64,000 nucleotides of DNA from Rhabdothermincola_A sp041688815 (GCA_041688815.1 JBDNHK010000107.1:1-64000); one strand, 5' to 3'. Positions 1 to 8,241 are shown, counted from the stretch's first letter. The notes: generated by a model not told the origin, from the letters alone. Numbers and translations are program-made.

Positions 1-289
1 CGGCCGGGTAAGGAGGGCTGCTCCCCCCTTCCCCATCACCCCGCGCAACTTGGAGATGTGGGTCTGCAGGGTGGCGCGGGGCCGAGCGGCTGGAAGCGAC
101 CATCCACCGACACCTCGACAGCTCCGAGCACCCGACATGTCACCGCGCCAGTGTCCCCCATGTGGTGCAGGTCGCACCCGGGACGACCGACGAACGACCG
201 AGAAATGACCGATGAGCGGCACGCGGTACCCCCCCCACAGTGACGTCGACCGCTCGAACCGGAGTGGCACGACGAACGGAGCGGCCACG
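1..289. other. No gene supported
   Basis: I see no convincing coding sequence here. Reading frames that cross the region have no recognisable motif and look like GC-rich noise. A C8 run lies at 232-239. The upstream part of the cupin gene's transcription unit may be here, but no clear promoter is seen. Confidence 0.5.
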
Positions 290-685
290 ATGCACGTGAC
301 CAAGAACGACGTACCCGTGAAGCTCGATGTACCGGGCGCGACGGCCCGTCAGCTGACGGGCTTCGGCGACGCCACGGGGTACGGCGTGATCGGCGCCGAG
401 TACTTCTCCTTGGCGACGGGAACCGACATCGCCCCGCTTCTCGAAGGGCTGGAGGGCGACGTCTGCCATGCGCCGCACTGGGGCTATCTCCTCGAGGGGG
501 CAGTGGTCGTGACCTACAGCGGCGGGTCCGAGGAGACCTGCACCGCCAGTGACCTCTTCTACTGGCCGCCGGGACACTCTGTGCGGGTCACCGCGGACGC
601 CGAGGTCATCTTGTTCAGCCCCGAGGCCGAGCACGGCGCAGTGATCGAGCACATGGGCGAGAAGCTGGCCGGGGCCGGCTCGTGA
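290..685 (+). CDS. Cupin-domain protein
   Basis: A small (131 aa) single-domain beta-barrel protein of the cupin type. The core runs from about residue 45 to 115: acidic and aromatic strands, HWGYLLEGAVVVTY, then a Gly-rich turn (SGGSEE) and a second strand pair around YWPPGHSVRV, which is typical cupin spacing. A His pair sits near CHAPHWGY and PGHSV and could bind a metal; that is inference. I chose ATG 290 because the 26 extra upstream codons are low-complexity and not conserved-looking. It overlaps the next gene by four bases (GTGA), so the two are probably co-translated. The substrate is unknown. Confidence 0.6.
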   Translation: MHVTKNDVPVKLDVPGATARQLTGFGDATGYGVIGAEYFSLATGTDIAPLLEGLEGDVCHAPHWGYLLEGAVVVTYSGGSEETCTASDLFYWPPGHSVRVTADAEVILFSPEAEHGAVIEHMGEKLAGAGS

Positions 686-1149
686 CCGAGACGACCGTGC
701 TCGATCTCCACGACGTCGACGGCGCGGCGATGTTCGCCGATGCCTTCGGGGGTGCCCCCCTCCACGACATCTCCGGTCGCATGCCGGACATCGTGGGCGA
801 CGAGCCGATGCCGGCCTTCGCAGTCGTGGCCGGACGCTTCGGGGCAGCCACACAACAGCTCGGTGCGATGGACCAGATCTTCGCCCTTCCCTGGGGGACG
901 ATGACCGGCCGGACGGTGCTGCGCTTCATCGCCTTCGACCTCCTGATGCACAGCTGGGACCTGGCCACCACCCTGGGCACCGACGTCGACGTCCCCGAGG
1001 ACACGGTCGTCGAGATCGAGGCTTTCGCCCACCTCGTCCTCGACCCGTGGGAGCGTGACGGAATCAACTTCACCGTTGCCCTTCCGGCCGCGGATGGCGC
1101 CGGTCCCCTCGAGCGGTTGGTCGCCTTCAGCGGCCGAGACGTCACCTGA
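682..1149 (+). CDS. DinB/TIGR03086-like protein, short N-terminus
   Basis: A 155-aa protein whose second half (LPWGTMTGRTVLRFIAFDLL then MHSWDLATTLG) resembles the actinobacterial TIGR03086/mycothiol-dependent isomerase-like family, where the segment around HxWDLAxATG is diagnostic. The family usually has a further N-terminal helix with a W/H-containing motif before an AF..S... segment. Here the first 40 residues are short and do not show it, so the metal site may be incomplete. It starts at GTG 682 inside the stop of the cupin gene, so it is translationally coupled. Its role is unknown. Confidence 0.5.
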   Translation: MTETTVLDLHDVDGAAMFADAFGGAPLHDISGRMPDIVGDEPMPAFAVVAGRFGAATQQLGAMDQIFALPWGTMTGRTVLRFIAFDLLMHSWDLATTLGTDVDVPEDTVVEIEAFAHLVLDPWERDGINFTVALPAADGAGPLERLVAFSGRDVT

Positions 1150-1338
1150 TGAATCGGTCGTGCCCGTGCCGGTGGCGGGCGTCGTCAGCATCGAGGAAAC
1201 CGATGATCACTCCCGCGTCGAGGTGGATCAGTCCCATTCGGAGCGAAGGTCGTCCAACTCGTCGGGGTGGTACTTGCCGCAGGGCTGCTCGCCCAGGGAT
1301 CGTTGTCACCGTGCGGTAGGTATCTGGGAGAGTCCCGT

Positions 1339-1353
1339 TACGATCGGCCGATC
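1339..1353 (+). promoter_or_regulatory. Putative -10 box with overlapping palindrome upstream of tetR
   Basis: TACGAT at 1339-1344 fits the actinobacterial TANNNT -10 pattern. It overlaps a perfect 12-bp palindrome, GATCGGCCGATC, at 1342-1353. Both lie 15-29 bases before the TetR start codon, as expected for an autoregulatory operator. No good -35 box is seen. Confidence 0.35.
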
Positions 1354-1367
1354 ATGAGTCCTGTCCG

Positions 1368-1955
1368 ATGAGCATCCGACTTCCGGCTGCGGAACGCCGA
1401 GATCAGTTGTTGGCCACCGCGCTGGCCACGTTCGCCGATCACGGATATCACCAGGCGTCGATGAACGGCATCGCCGAAGCCGCGGGCGTCACCAAGCCGG
1501 TCCTCTACCAACACTTCGGCTCCAAGCGTGAGCTCTTCCTCGAGGTCCTGCGCGAGGTGGGGGACGAGCTTCGCGAGCGCGTGCGCCTCGCCACTCTCGG
1601 TGCGCCCACCCCGCACCAGCAGGTGTTGCGGGGCTTCGAGGCCTGGTTCGGGTGGGTCGACGAGCAACGCGACGGCTTCACCGTGTTGTTCGCCGGCGAC
1701 GTGCGCCGAGACCCCGAGTTCCTGGCCGAGGCCAGCAAGGTCGAGGGCCAGATCGCCGACAACATCGCCGACCTCATCGTCGTGGAGGGACTCTCGGACG
1801 AGCGTCGCCGCCTCCTGGCCTACGGCATCGTCGGTCTGGGTGAGAGCACCTGTCGCCGGTGGCTGGCCAAGGAGATCGAGCTCGACGCCGACGACCTGGC
1901 CGCCCAGGTGGCCGAGCTGGCCTGGGCCGGCCTGCGGGGCCTACGACCCGAGTAG
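1368..1955 (+). CDS. TetR/AcrR-family transcriptional regulator
   Basis: 195 aa, the usual TetR length. The N-terminal HTH spans about residues 10-55: RDQLLATALATFADHGYHQA, then IAEAAGVTKPVLYQHFGSKR, with the canonical YxHFxxKxEL ending. The C-terminal part (about 60-195) is all-helical and would bind a ligand and dimerise. It stands alone on this strand with a palindrome overlapping a -10 box just upstream, which suggests autorepression. The target and ligand are unknown; the neighbouring cupin gene or the divergent glycan genes are possible targets. Confidence 0.85.
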   Translation: MSIRLPAAERRDQLLATALATFADHGYHQASMNGIAEAAGVTKPVLYQHFGSKRELFLEVLREVGDELRERVRLATLGAPTPHQQVLRGFEAWFGWVDEQRDGFTVLFAGDVRRDPEFLAEASKVEGQIADNIADLIVVEGLSDERRRLLAYGIVGLGESTCRRWLAKEIELDADDLAAQVAELAWAGLRGLRPE

Positions 1956-1964
1956 GCCGAGGCG

Positions 1965-2261
1965 TCAGAAACCCTGTTCGCGGTCCTCGCGCTCGGCCGC
2001 CTTGACGGCGTACCCGAGCACGATGGCGGGGGCCAACGCCGCCGACCCGAACGCCATCGACGCCACGATGACGGTGACCGCGCCGTCGGTGAAGTCGACG
2101 AAGAATCCGTAGAAGAAGGCCACGATGGCCACGGCGAAGAGGAGATAGCCCACCCGCTGGCCGACGGTGGCCACCCGCTGCATCTGGGCGCGACGGACAC
2201 GGACCGGGTCGTTGGGTGTCGCCGCATCATCGGGGGTTTGGTCGGCCGGATTCGTCATCAC
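1965..2261 (-). CDS. Small two-helix membrane protein, hypothetical
   Basis: 98 aa. The N-terminus (residues 1-35) is polar and Asp/Pro-rich. Two hydrophobic segments follow, at about 37-57 (VGYLLFAVAIVAFFYGFFV) and 62-87 (AVTVIVASMAFGSAALAPAIVLGYAV), then a charged tail. It begins with GTG overlapping the TGA stop of the glycosyltransferase gene, so it is the second gene of a two-gene operon. I do not recognise the family. It could be a membrane anchor or helper for the upstream enzyme, but nothing shows that directly. Confidence 0.6.
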   Translation of the reverse strand: MMTNPADQTPDDAATPNDPVRVRRAQMQRVATVGQRVGYLLFAVAIVAFFYGFFVDFTDGAVTVIVASMAFGSAALAPAIVLGYAVKAAEREDREQGF

Positions 2262-3346
2262 GCCAACCAGCCTGCCTCATGGAACACGCGGTGGATCCGG
2301 TCGGCCATCCCGTCGAGCGACAGGTGGCGTCGGACGACCTGAGCGTTGTGCTCCAGGAGATCGGGGTCGGGTTCGTCGAGCCACGCCGCCAGCTCGGCCG
2401 GTCGTTCGGGATCGAACCATCGGAACCCCAGGGTCCGCAGTTCGTCGGCCACCGGATAGTGCGACACCGCCACGGGCCGACGGTGGATGGCCGCTTCGAT
2501 GGGGGGGTTGCCGAACCCCTCCCAGGTCGAGGGGAAGGCGACAGCATCGGCGGCGGCGTACAGCTCGGCCGGACCCGGCGCCGTCTCGTGGCGGACGGAG
2601 ACGCCGCGGGCCCGGGCCTCGCCGAGCAGGCGGTCGAGGGTGGGGCCGTACCCCTCCTCGGCCGGCCCGGTGAGCCAGTAGGTGGCCCCGATGGCCTCGG
2701 CCAGCGCCAGGGCCGCGGGAACGTCCTTGCGGGCGATGGCCCGCACCGGATGGGCCAGCACCCGCTCGTCTCCCTCGAAGCCGAGGGCGGCCCGGGCGGC
2801 GTCGCGGTCACCCCGCGGGGCATCGACGTCGAATCCGTTGCGGATCGTCACGGCGCGGATGCCGCGCGTCGCCATCTCCTCGCCGGTGATGTCGTTGATG
2901 GTCACGTGGCGCCAGGCCGGATCATCGGCCGGCAGCTCGCGCACGTCGTCGTACCGCGAGCGCTGCCACGCGGGGTCGTGATGATGGAAGAGCGCGGGCC
3001 GGTCACGCAGCACGCGGTTCACGGCGCGCGCTGCCGGTAGGTTCATGGGGATGGTGCCCAGGTTCTCCACCACCACCACGTCGGCATCGGCCAGCGCCAC
3101 GCTCACCTCCGCGGTCAGGTCATCGATGGTGGCGGCGTCGGCGGCCCGCTGGCCGTCCACCCCGGCCCGACCGTCGGCGAAGGCCCCGATGGCCAGGCGC
3201 GGAACCCGACGGTCGACGGCGCCTTCGCCGGCCACCGTGACCACGTCGAACCCCATGCGGGCCACGACCTCGGCCCACGTGGCCGCCACGACCGACACCC
3301 CGTCGGTGCCGCCGAGCCGGAACGAGACGAAGGCGCAGATGGGCAT
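2258..3346 (-). CDS. Glycosyltransferase family 4-like (GT-B)
   Basis: 362 aa from ATG 3346. It begins with a typical GT-B N-terminal Rossmann strand (PICAFVSFRLGGTDGVSVVA, the donor/acceptor loop). The C-terminal nucleotide-sugar half carries the EX7E-type motif EGFGNPPIEAA at about residues 268-278 and the preceding DAVAFPSTW. Such proteins move a sugar from an NDP-sugar to an acceptor at the cytoplasmic side. It is divergent from a GH63-like hydrolase with start codons 22 bp apart, and overlaps the downstream membrane gene. The acceptor cannot be told from sequence; compatible-solute or glycolipid synthesis is plausible. Confidence 0.75.
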   Translation of the reverse strand: MPICAFVSFRLGGTDGVSVVAATWAEVVARMGFDVVTVAGEGAVDRRVPRLAIGAFADGRAGVDGQRAADAATIDDLTAEVSVALADADVVVVENLGTIPMNLPAARAVNRVLRDRPALFHHHDPAWQRSRYDDVRELPADDPAWRHVTINDITGEEMATRGIRAVTIRNGFDVDAPRGDRDAARAALGFEGDERVLAHPVRAIARKDVPAALALAEAIGATYWLTGPAEEGYGPTLDRLLGEARARGVSVRHETAPGPAELYAAADAVAFPSTWEGFGNPPIEAAIHRRPVAVSHYPVADELRTLGFRWFDPERPAELAAWLDEPDPDLLEHNAQVVRRHLSLDGMADRIHRVFHEAGWLA

Positions 3347-3367
3347 GGGCTCCACGGACGATCGACG

Positions 3368-4561
3368 GTGACGGCACCCGACGGCGGGAACGCCCCCGAT
3401 GGAGCCGCCACGCTACCGGCCGGTACGCGGCCGGACGGGGTTATGGCGGAGCCGGCACGGGCCGTGCTCGAGGCCAACTGGCGGGCGCCCTACACCGTGC
3501 CCAATGCGTCGGTGTACCCGTTCCAGTGGTTGTGGGACTCCTGCTTCCACGCCCTCGTATGGGCTCGACTCGGCCAGCCGGATCGGGCGGTGTCGGAGTT
3601 GGCCCACTGCTTCCGGACCCAGTCCCCGCTCGGGTTCGTCCCCCACATCGACTACGAGCACGAACCGGGGCACCACGCCCGGTTCTGGGGTCGGGAAGGG
3701 TCGTCGTCGATCACCCAACCGCCGATGTTCGGCCACGCCGTGGCTGAGTTGGCCCGGGCCGGGATTGCCGTCGACCGGCTCGTGGGGCCGGCCCGGCGGG
3801 GCCTGCGGTTCCTCCTCGACCACCGGTCGCGGATCGACGGTCTCGTGTCCCTCTGCCACCCGTGGGAGAGCGGGGGTGACGACTGTCCCCGCTGGGACCA
3901 CTGGTGCCCCGGGGGATGGACGGCGGCTGGTTGGTACGACGTGAAGGGCCGGCTCGTCGAGTCGATCGAGGTGGCCCCCGACTCCTCGCCACTGGCCAAC
4001 CCCGCCTTCCGCGTGGCCTCGGTCAGCTTCAACGCCCTCGTGGCCTTCAATGCCTTCGAGTTGGCCGAGGTGATCGGAGACGAGGACCTGCGCCGCCAAG
4101 CCGACGATCTGGTCGACGCGTTGGACGAGCGGTGGGACGACGGCCTGGGCACCTGGGTCGACGCCGGCGACAACGAACGCTCCAGCGGGCGCATCCGGAC
4201 GCTGGACGGCCTCCTCCCCGCGCTGGTGAGCCGGCGAAGCGACGCGGTGGAGACGGCCTACGTGCAGATGCTCGACGACACGGCTTTCGGCGGTCGGTAC
4301 GGGCCGACCCAGGTCCACCGGGCCGAGCCCACGTTCGCCCCGCGGACCTACTGGCGGGGCCCGGCCTGGCCCCAGCTCACCTATCTGTGCTGGGTCGCGG
4401 CGCGTCGGTCGGGTGCTTCGCTCGTCGCCGACGGGTTGGCCCAGAAGTTGGTGTCCGGCGCGTCGGAGTCGGGGTGGGCCGAGTACTGGGACGCCGACGA
4501 CGGAACCGGCCTGGGGGCCGTACCCCAGTCGTGGGCCACGCTGGCCGTGCTGGTGCGCTGA
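3368..4561 (+). CDS. GH63/mannosylglycerate-hydrolase-like glycoside hydrolase
   Basis: 397 aa, an (alpha/alpha)6-barrel enzyme. Recognisable segments are NASVYPFQWLWDSCFHALVW (the aromatic/Asp active-site stretch of GH63-like enzymes), FVPHIDYE, ITQPPMFGHAV, HPWESGGDDCPRWD (likely catalytic acid region), and near the C-terminus TYWRGPAWPQLTYLCW and WAEYWDADDGTGLGAVPQSW. Relatives hydrolyse alpha-glucosides or alpha-mannosides such as glucosylglycerate. The GTG 3368 start gives a 25-residue disordered leader; ATG 3443 (MAEPARAVLEANW) is an alternative. The divergent glycosyltransferase suggests synthesis and breakdown of one glycoside; that is inference. Confidence 0.7.
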   Translation: MTAPDGGNAPDGAATLPAGTRPDGVMAEPARAVLEANWRAPYTVPNASVYPFQWLWDSCFHALVWARLGQPDRAVSELAHCFRTQSPLGFVPHIDYEHEPGHHARFWGREGSSSITQPPMFGHAVAELARAGIAVDRLVGPARRGLRFLLDHRSRIDGLVSLCHPWESGGDDCPRWDHWCPGGWTAAGWYDVKGRLVESIEVAPDSSPLANPAFRVASVSFNALVAFNAFELAEVIGDEDLRRQADDLVDALDERWDDGLGTWVDAGDNERSSGRIRTLDGLLPALVSRRSDAVETAYVQMLDDTAFGGRYGPTQVHRAEPTFAPRTYWRGPAWPQLTYLCWVAARRSGASLVADGLAQKLVSGASESGWAEYWDADDGTGLGAVPQSWATLAVLVR

Positions 4562-4565
4562 ACCC

Positions 4566-4859
4566 TCAGGACGCCTGGTGCAGGCGTTCGCGCGTCGAGG
4601 ACAGCCCGTACTGGGCCAGATCGTCGGTTTGGAGGGGCGAGCCGGCGATGCGGACCTCCCCGGTCAGGTCGCGGGTGAGAGCCAGGTGGTTGCGAGGGTC
4701 CGGAACCGCTTCGACGATCGACCACAGTGCGGTGTCGGCCCCGGCCGGGAGCCGGCTGGCGGCGGCGACTCTCTCGCCCCGGACGCCGCTCACCAGCCAC
4801 ACCACGGCGAGGACGGCCACGACCAGCGAGATGACGGCGAGGACGACCAGTGCAGACAT
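4566..4859 (-). CDS. Single-pass membrane protein, hypothetical
   Basis: 97 aa from ATG 4859. An uncleaved signal anchor (SALVVLAVISLVVAVLAVVWLVSG, about residues 2-26) is followed by a roughly 70-residue polar domain with no motif I recognise (LWSIVEAVPDPRNHLALTRD, EVRIAGSPLQTDDLAQYGLS). Codon positions with high GC3 support it as a real gene. It ends four bases after the convergent hydrolase gene. Function unknown. Confidence 0.5.
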   Translation of the reverse strand: MSALVVLAVISLVVAVLAVVWLVSGVRGERVAAASRLPAGADTALWSIVEAVPDPRNHLALTRDLTGEVRIAGSPLQTDDLAQYGLSSTRERLHQAS

Positions 4860-4972
4860 GACGCCGACGGTAGGACCGGCCGGCCCGGTGATGGTGGATG
4901 CCGATCGAGTTCCGGACGGGCTCCGCCGCCGCCGAAACCCCGGTCGCATGACGTCGGTAGGGTGCAGGCCTG

Positions 4973-5110
4973 GTCCGTGTCGCCTCCAAGGGCTCCGTCG
5001 GAGTGGTCACTCTCGACCGCCCGGAACGACGTGACGCCGTCGATCACGACGCTCACCGGGTCTTGCGAGCCCGCCGCTTTCGCGGCGATGCGCACCTCGC
5101 TATTCGAGGG
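4973..5110 (+). pseudogene. Relic of an enoyl-CoA hydratase (crotonase) N-terminus
   Basis: In the frame beginning near 4973 the DNA reads VRVASKGSVGVVTLDRPERR followed by DAVDH, a close match to the crotonase N-terminus (xGxVxVVTLDRPERRNAVD). A TAG stop lies in the same frame at 4958 and no start codon precedes the match. After about 30 codons the similarity fades (HRVLRARRFRGDAHLAI) and a convergent gene begins. The remaining 200 or more residues of a crotonase are absent. I read this as a deletion relic, not an expressed gene. Confidence 0.5.
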
Positions 5111-5121
5111 CCGCTGAGCCC

Positions 5122-5715
5122 TCAGCGAGCCGAGTCACGGAGGCTGCCCTGGGTGAGGCCGTTCGGGTCGAAGACGACGCAGGCGATCCGGCCCTCTCCC
5201 CGTCGCCACTGCTCATCGGTCGGGAGGACCCAGCCCATCTCGATCGACGAGCGGGCATAAGGGGTGCCCACGAACTCGGCGAGTGCGTTCGGGCAGAGCC
5301 GCTTCCCGACGCTGACCAATGCGGCGTCTGTCGGTCGTTCTGCAGTAGGGAAGGGGACATCGACCACTGCGGCCACCTCGTACTGATGAGCCAACGCACA
5401 GTCGAGCAGCAGCACCACCTGGCTGTCGGCGATGGGCGAGGCGTTGGCCCGTAGCGCGGCCATCGCTCCGCTGTCGGCGGCGCGCCGGTCGAAGCACTGA
5501 CCCACCTCCGGGTTGTAGGCGAACAGTTGGCGCCCGGCGCTCATGGCCAACTCCGTGGTCGTCGTCGTCTCGGGAGCGGTGGTGGTGGTCGGAGCGGTGG
5601 TGGTGGTGGCCACGGTGCCGGATCCGCTCGTGCACGCGCCGGCCACCACGAGCAGGCCGAGGGCCGTCATCACCGCCGGGACCCGCCGGGCCGCACGGGC
5701 GGCCCGGGTGGTCAT
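5122..5715 (-). CDS. Septum-formation-type lipoprotein
   Basis: 197 aa from ATG 5715. It has a lipoprotein signal: Arg-rich n-region, hydrophobic core LGLLVVAGA, lipobox cysteine in VAGACTSGS. A Thr-rich linker follows (TTTTAPTTTTAPETTTTTE), then an extracellular domain with paired cysteines (GQCFD, LLDCALAHQYEVAAVVDVPF, LCPNAL, IACVVFDPNG). The DCALAHxYEV segment is typical of the actinobacterial septum-formation/DUF4190-associated domain. The ATG overlaps the TGA of the upstream sortase by one base (TGATG), so the two are co-translated. It is expected to be anchored on the outer face of the membrane. A longer frame upstream runs inside the sortase gene and is rejected. Confidence 0.65.
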   Translation of the reverse strand: MTTRAARAARRVPAVMTALGLLVVAGACTSGSGTVATTTTAPTTTTAPETTTTTELAMSAGRQLFAYNPEVGQCFDRRAADSGAMAALRANASPIADSQVVLLLDCALAHQYEVAAVVDVPFPTAERPTDAALVSVGKRLCPNALAEFVGTPYARSSIEMGWVLPTDEQWRRGEGRIACVVFDPNGLTQGSLRDSAR

Positions 5716-6671
5716 CAGTAGGCCGCCGGGAGGAGGCGGGCGATCTCCTGGAAGGCCACGAACAGCACGACCACGAAGATGGGGAGGCCGACGACGTAGG
5801 GGGGAAGCGACCACGGCCAACGGTTGTGGTGGCGGCGGCGCAGGGCATGGCCGGCCAGCCACGTGAGGAACCACACGGCGGCGGCGGCCAGCGACCAAAA
5901 GATCGCCGTCGGCCACGCGCTCGAGTCGCCGCCCGCCAACGGATCGTCGGTGGCGTCGAAGGTGATGCCGGCCTCGCCGGGGTCGGGGATCGCGGTGGCC
6001 GGGGCCGGGTTCCCCACCAGGGTGGCCGTCACGACGATGCGTTGGGCGGCGCTGTACTTCGGGTGACAGGCCATGAGGGTCAGCCGGTTCGGGCCCTCCT
6101 GGTCCAGGATCTCCACCGCCGAAGGCTTCACGATGAAGTGTCCCTCGACCCCCCCGTCCGCAGTCTCGTGCGGGTCGACCCGGTATGTGAACGTGCCCTG
6201 AACGGTCTGCACCGTGATCTCGGCCCCGGGCGCGAGTTCGTCGATGCGATGGAACGGAGCGTCGTAGGTGGTGCGGTGCCCGGCGAGGGCCGAGTTGCCC
6301 GGTTGGCCTGGAAGGGGCGTCTGGGGGAAGTGGCCTGGCCCCTCCTTGAGGTACTCGAGCTCTACGCCCTGGGTGATCACGAAGTCCACGTCGATGTCGG
6401 GGATGGTGATCACCCCGATCGGCTCGCCCGGAACGGGCGGTGCGACGTCGGTGGGTGCGGTCTGCGGGGCGGTCTCGGGGGCGGCGCCGGAAGCAAGGGT
6501 CGACGGCGGGGCCTGTTCCAGCAGGACCTGGAAGTCATCGGCGAGACGGTCCTGGGCCCGGGCCGTTAGCAGGCCGGTCCCCCAGAGTTGGTAGACGACG
6601 AAGAGCAGGACCACCACACCCGTGCGCATGAGAACCCGCCCCACCGCGCCCAACGCCCGCCATCTCTGCAC
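5715..6671 (-). CDS. Class E-like sortase with C-terminal membrane segments
   Basis: 318 aa. An N-terminal membrane anchor (TGVVVLLFVVYQLWGTGLL) and a Pro/Ala/Thr linker precede the sortase fold (GVITIPDIDVDFVITQGVEL ...). The catalytic His is in NSALAGHRTTYDAPFH and the Cys in LTLMACHPKYSAAQRIVV, where the usual TLxTC is LTLMAC. The Arg is in AAQR. After the fold there are two further hydrophobic segments (AIFWSLAAAAVWFLTWLAG; YVVGLPIFVVVLFVAFQEIA), longer than a minimal class E enzyme. Sortases join cell-wall-sorting substrates to peptidoglycan. No LPXTG-like substrate is seen in the window; the coupled lipoprotein is the only obvious partner. Confidence 0.8.
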   Translation of the reverse strand: MQRWRALGAVGRVLMRTGVVVLLFVVYQLWGTGLLTARAQDRLADDFQVLLEQAPPSTLASGAAPETAPQTAPTDVAPPVPGEPIGVITIPDIDVDFVITQGVELEYLKEGPGHFPQTPLPGQPGNSALAGHRTTYDAPFHRIDELAPGAEITVQTVQGTFTYRVDPHETADGGVEGHFIVKPSAVEILDQEGPNRLTLMACHPKYSAAQRIVVTATLVGNPAPATAIPDPGEAGITFDATDDPLAGGDSSAWPTAIFWSLAAAAVWFLTWLAGHALRRRHHNRWPWSLPPYVVGLPIFVVVLFVAFQEIARLLPAAY

Positions 6672-6803
6672 GACGGGTCACCCTAGCGACGGCCTCGGGG
6701 ACTGCCGTCGCGCCCGACCCGACTCCGTCTCGAACCGGCGGGCTCGGTGACCTCGCCGCGGGCTGGGGGTTCGGCCGGCTGGGATCGGCCCGGCCTCGAC
6801 CGG

Positions 6804-6809
6804 TAACCT
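6804..6809 (+). promoter_or_regulatory. Putative -10 box of the ccm operon
   Basis: TAACCT (TANNNT) lies 12 bases before the ccmA ATG, so the transcript would have a leader of only a few bases. The 150-bp gap to the divergent sortase gene holds no other clear element and no good -35 box is seen. Confidence 0.3.
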
Positions 6810-6821
6810 CGGGAACGCCTC

Positions 6822-7583
6822 ATGGACCCCACCGAGATCGTTGCCGAACCGGGGCCGCCGCCCGGCGGCGGGCCTTCGGCGGCACCCGCCGTGCGCCTGC
6901 GCCGCGCTGTCGCGCTCCTCGGATCGTTCCCGGCGTTGGCGGGCGTCGACCTCGAGGTCGACCGGCAGGAGATCGTGCTGCTACGCGGGCCCAACGGGGC
7001 GGGCAAGACCACCCTGCTGCGGACCCTGGCGGGGTTGGTCCCGGTCACCCAGGGCGAGGCCACCGTGCTCGGGATCGACCTGGTGCGTGACTACAAGGCG
7101 GTGCGGCCGAGGGTCGGCCTGCTCGGGCACGCCACCGGCCTCTACGACGAGCTGACCGTGGCCGACAACGTGCGCTTCTGGTGTCGCGCCGCCCGGGCCC
7201 GCGCCGTGGACGCCGACGCCGCCATGGTCCGCCTCGGCCTCGATGGTCGCTTGCGCAACGTGGCCGTGGGCCGGCTCTCGGCCGGGCAGCGCCGCCGGAC
7301 CTCGCTGGCCTGCCTGGTGGCCCGTCGGCCCGAGCTGTGGTTGCTCGACGAGCCCCACGCCGGCCTCGATCAGGAGGGGCGCGACCTCGTCGACCACCTG
7401 GTTCGTGACGCAACCGCGGCCGGTGCCACCGTGGTGATGAGCTCTCACGAGTTGGATCGGGCCGTGGCCCTGGCCGATCGCACGGTGACCGTCACCGGCG
7501 GCACCACCGAGGATGACGCCCGCCCGCCGGTCCCCGGCCCGGCCGAGATCCCCGAGGGTCAGGAGAGCACCGATGTGGCATGA
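6822..7583 (+). CDS. ccmA: Heme exporter ATP-binding protein CcmA
   Basis: 253 aa ABC ATPase: Walker A GPNGAGKTTL at about 57-66, signature LSAGQRRRTSLA, Walker B LWLLDEPHAGLD, and H-loop MSSHELD. With CcmB and CcmC it forms the CcmABCD release complex that uses ATP to free holo-CcmE from CcmC during System I cytochrome c maturation. It is the first gene of the ccm operon and overlaps ccmB by 11 bases. The first 25 residues are a Gly/Pro-rich extension not found in most CcmA proteins. The assignment rests on the ATPase motifs plus the unambiguous downstream ccm genes. Confidence 0.9.
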   Translation: MDPTEIVAEPGPPPGGGPSAAPAVRLRRAVALLGSFPALAGVDLEVDRQEIVLLRGPNGAGKTTLLRTLAGLVPVTQGEATVLGIDLVRDYKAVRPRVGLLGHATGLYDELTVADNVRFWCRAARARAVDADAAMVRLGLDGRLRNVAVGRLSAGQRRRTSLACLVARRPELWLLDEPHAGLDQEGRDLVDHLVRDATAAGATVVMSSHELDRAVALADRTVTVTGGTTEDDARPPVPGPAEIPEGQESTDVA

Positions 7584-8241
7584 CGCGATGCTCGTCGCCG
7601 GCAAGGACCTTCGCCTCGAGGTCCGGTCGCGGGTCGCCCTCAATCAGATCGTCCCCTTTGCCCTGCTCGTCCTGGTGCTGTTCGCTTTCGCCCTCGATCC
7701 CGATCGTGGCCTGTTGGAACGAGCCACCCCGGGTCTCTACTGGGTGGCGGTTCTGTTCAGCGGCCTGCTCGCCCTCCAGCGGGCGTTCACGGTCGAGGCC
7801 GCCGACGGAAACAGGGATGCGCTGCGCCTGTCGGGCCTCGACCCGGCCGGCATCTTCCTGGGCAAGGCCATGGCCGTCGGTGTCCAGTTGTTGGTACTCG
7901 AAGTGCTTCTCGGCATCGGGGTCGCCGTGCTCTACACCACCCAGTTCGCGGGCTGGCCGCTCCTGCTCGCCACCGTGGGGGTCGCGACCGTCGGGATCGC
8001 CGCCGCCGGTACCCTCTACGGTGTTCTGGCTGCCGGGCTCCGAGTGCGCGAAACCCTGCTGCCGCTCCTACTGTTGCCGGTACTCGCACCAGTGCTGATC
8101 GGTTCGACCCGAGCGTTCGAGGCCGCGCTGGCCGGCGCTCCGGCCGAGGGTTGGCCCTGGGTCGGTTTGCTCGCCGTGTTCGCTGTGCTCTACATCCTTG
8201 CCGGAGTGCTCGGCTTCGGGCCCCTGCTGGAGGAATCGTGA
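7573..8241 (+). CDS. ccmB: Heme exporter protein CcmB
   Basis: 222 aa, six hydrophobic segments, the size and shape of CcmB. The N-terminus (LVAGKDLRLEVRSRVALNQI) matches the conserved KDL..E.R.......... start of the family. The ATG at 7573 follows an AGGAGAG ribosome-binding site at 7561-7567 and overlaps the end of ccmA. It is the membrane partner of CcmA. It overlaps ccmC by four bases (GTGA). Confidence 0.88.
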   Translation: MWHDAMLVAGKDLRLEVRSRVALNQIVPFALLVLVLFAFALDPDRGLLERATPGLYWVAVLFSGLLALQRAFTVEAADGNRDALRLSGLDPAGIFLGKAMAVGVQLLVLEVLLGIGVAVLYTTQFAGWPLLLATVGVATVGIAAAGTLYGVLAAGLRVRETLLPLLLLPVLAPVLIGSTRAFEAALAGAPAEGWPWVGLLAVFAVLYILAGVLGFGPLLEES

